A stretch of 5,818 nucleotides of DNA from an uncultured Chloroflexota bacterium (GTDB lineage Bacteria; Chloroflexota; Dehalococcoidia; UBA2247; RBG-13-53-26): positions 1-5,818 of the forward strand of contig CALMBS010000003.1 in NCBI GenBank assembly GCA_937860285.1, given 5' to 3'. Each line of letters begins with the position of its first letter. The first letter of the stretch is position 1. Below the pieces are notes generated by a model. That model saw nothing but the letters and a program-made list of their open reading frames with translations, ran no database searches and was not told the DNA's origin. Shown one piece after another: positions 5,396 to 5,818 of this stretch. Both the position numbers and the translations under genes were made by a program.

Positions 5396-5818
5396 TTGGA
5401 CTACTTTCTGAATGACCAGCAGAAGACCCTGAAGGGTCTGGCCCGGCAGATCGCCGAGCAGCGCATACTGCCGGTCCGCGCCGAGCTCGACGAGAAGGAA
5501 GAGTTCCCGTGGGACCTGATCAAAGAGATGGCGGCCAGCGACCTGCTGAGAGTGTTCATCCCCGAGGAATACGATGGCATGGGTGGCGGGTGCTTTGACC
5601 TGTGCCTGGTTATAGAGGAGCTGTCCCGGGTCTGCGGGGGAGTAGCCATCAGCTACGCGGCGAACGCCCTGGGCGTGCTGCCGCTGATACTGTATGGCAC
5701 GGATGCCCAGAAGAAGAAGTACCTCCCGGAGGTGGCCAGCGGAGCCAGGCTGGCGGCCTTCGCCGTCACCGAAGCCACCGCCGGCAGCGATGCCGGGGCC
5801 ATCAGGGCCTCGGCCAGG
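5396..5818 (+). CDS. Acyl-CoA dehydrogenase, N-terminal part (cut by window end)
   Basis: The first 141 residues of an FAD-dependent acyl-CoA dehydrogenase, which oxidises the alpha-beta bond of an acyl-CoA thioester and passes electrons to an electron-transfer flavoprotein. The start MDYFLNDQQKTLKGLARQIA is typical of the family's N-terminal helical domain. FPWDLIKEMAASDLLRVFIPEEYDGMGGG (37-65) is the usual loop, where most members read G(I/L)xGxxxPEEYGG. AAFAVTEATAGSDAGAI (120-136) is the first family signature, at the flavin and substrate site. The catalytic glutamate and the C-terminal domain lie outside the window, so the subfamily (short-, medium- or branched-chain, or glutaryl/benzylsuccinyl type) cannot be told. 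The TTG start is supported by AAAGGAG seven bases upstream. The gene probably belongs to a fatty- or amino-acid degradation cluster to the right and may share the PAC2 gene's promoter. Confidence 0.93.
   Translation, partial: MDYFLNDQQKTLKGLARQIAEQRILPVRAELDEKEEFPWDLIKEMAASDLLRVFIPEEYDGMGGGCFDLCLVIEELSRVCGGVAISYAANALGVLPLILYGTDAQKKKYLPEVASGARLAAFAVTEATAGSDAGAIRASAR

Overview
The window is GC-rich, with G or C at most third codon positions. It uses ATG, GTG and TTG starts with purine-rich ribosome binding sites, which marks it as bacterial chromosome. The gene mix (an RCC1 propeller protein with fibronectin-like repeats, a coiled-coil/PAS/GGDEF protein, a PAC2-family protein and an acyl-CoA dehydrogenase) would suit a Chloroflexota lineage such as Dehalococcoidia. 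That assignment is inference from gene content only. No rRNA, tRNA, transposase, CRISPR array or phage structural gene was seen.

Layout, left to right. (1) The 3' end of an unrecognised small gene runs on the + strand (to 258). It converges on, and shares a CTAG tetranucleotide with, (2) a minus-strand gene of 109 codons (255-584) encoding a small protein with two C2H2/C2HC-like zinc fingers. (3) A short, relatively AT-richer divergent intergenic region (585-788) holds a dyad at the zinc-finger start and a possible promoter for (4) a large surface protein of 820 residues (789-3251). That protein has a signal peptide, seven RCC1 repeats, three fibronectin-III-like repeats, an IPT/TIG-like domain, a C-terminal membrane helix and a basic tail. 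(5) It converges on a minus-strand PAS-GGDEF protein (3278-4318). Both stop codons sit symmetrically inside one inverted repeat. (6) A divergent intergenic region (4319-4495) carries a good sigma70-type promoter for (7) a PAC2-family protein (4496-5293). After about 100 bp comes (8) the start of an acyl-CoA dehydrogenase (5396 to the window end, truncated).

The genes do not form one obvious pathway. The right end (PAC2 protein then acyl-CoA dehydrogenase) may be co-transcribed and points to anaerobic or facultative acyl-CoA metabolism next to a proteasome-chaperone-like protein of unknown bacterial role. The centre pairs a membrane-anchored extracellular protein, probably for binding, with a cytoplasmic c-di-GMP enzyme on the opposite strand. 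Their convergent arrangement gives no evidence of a functional link. The most unusual items are the small bacterial zinc-finger protein and the modular RCC1/FN3 surface protein. I see no convincing evidence for a wholly new multi-gene system.
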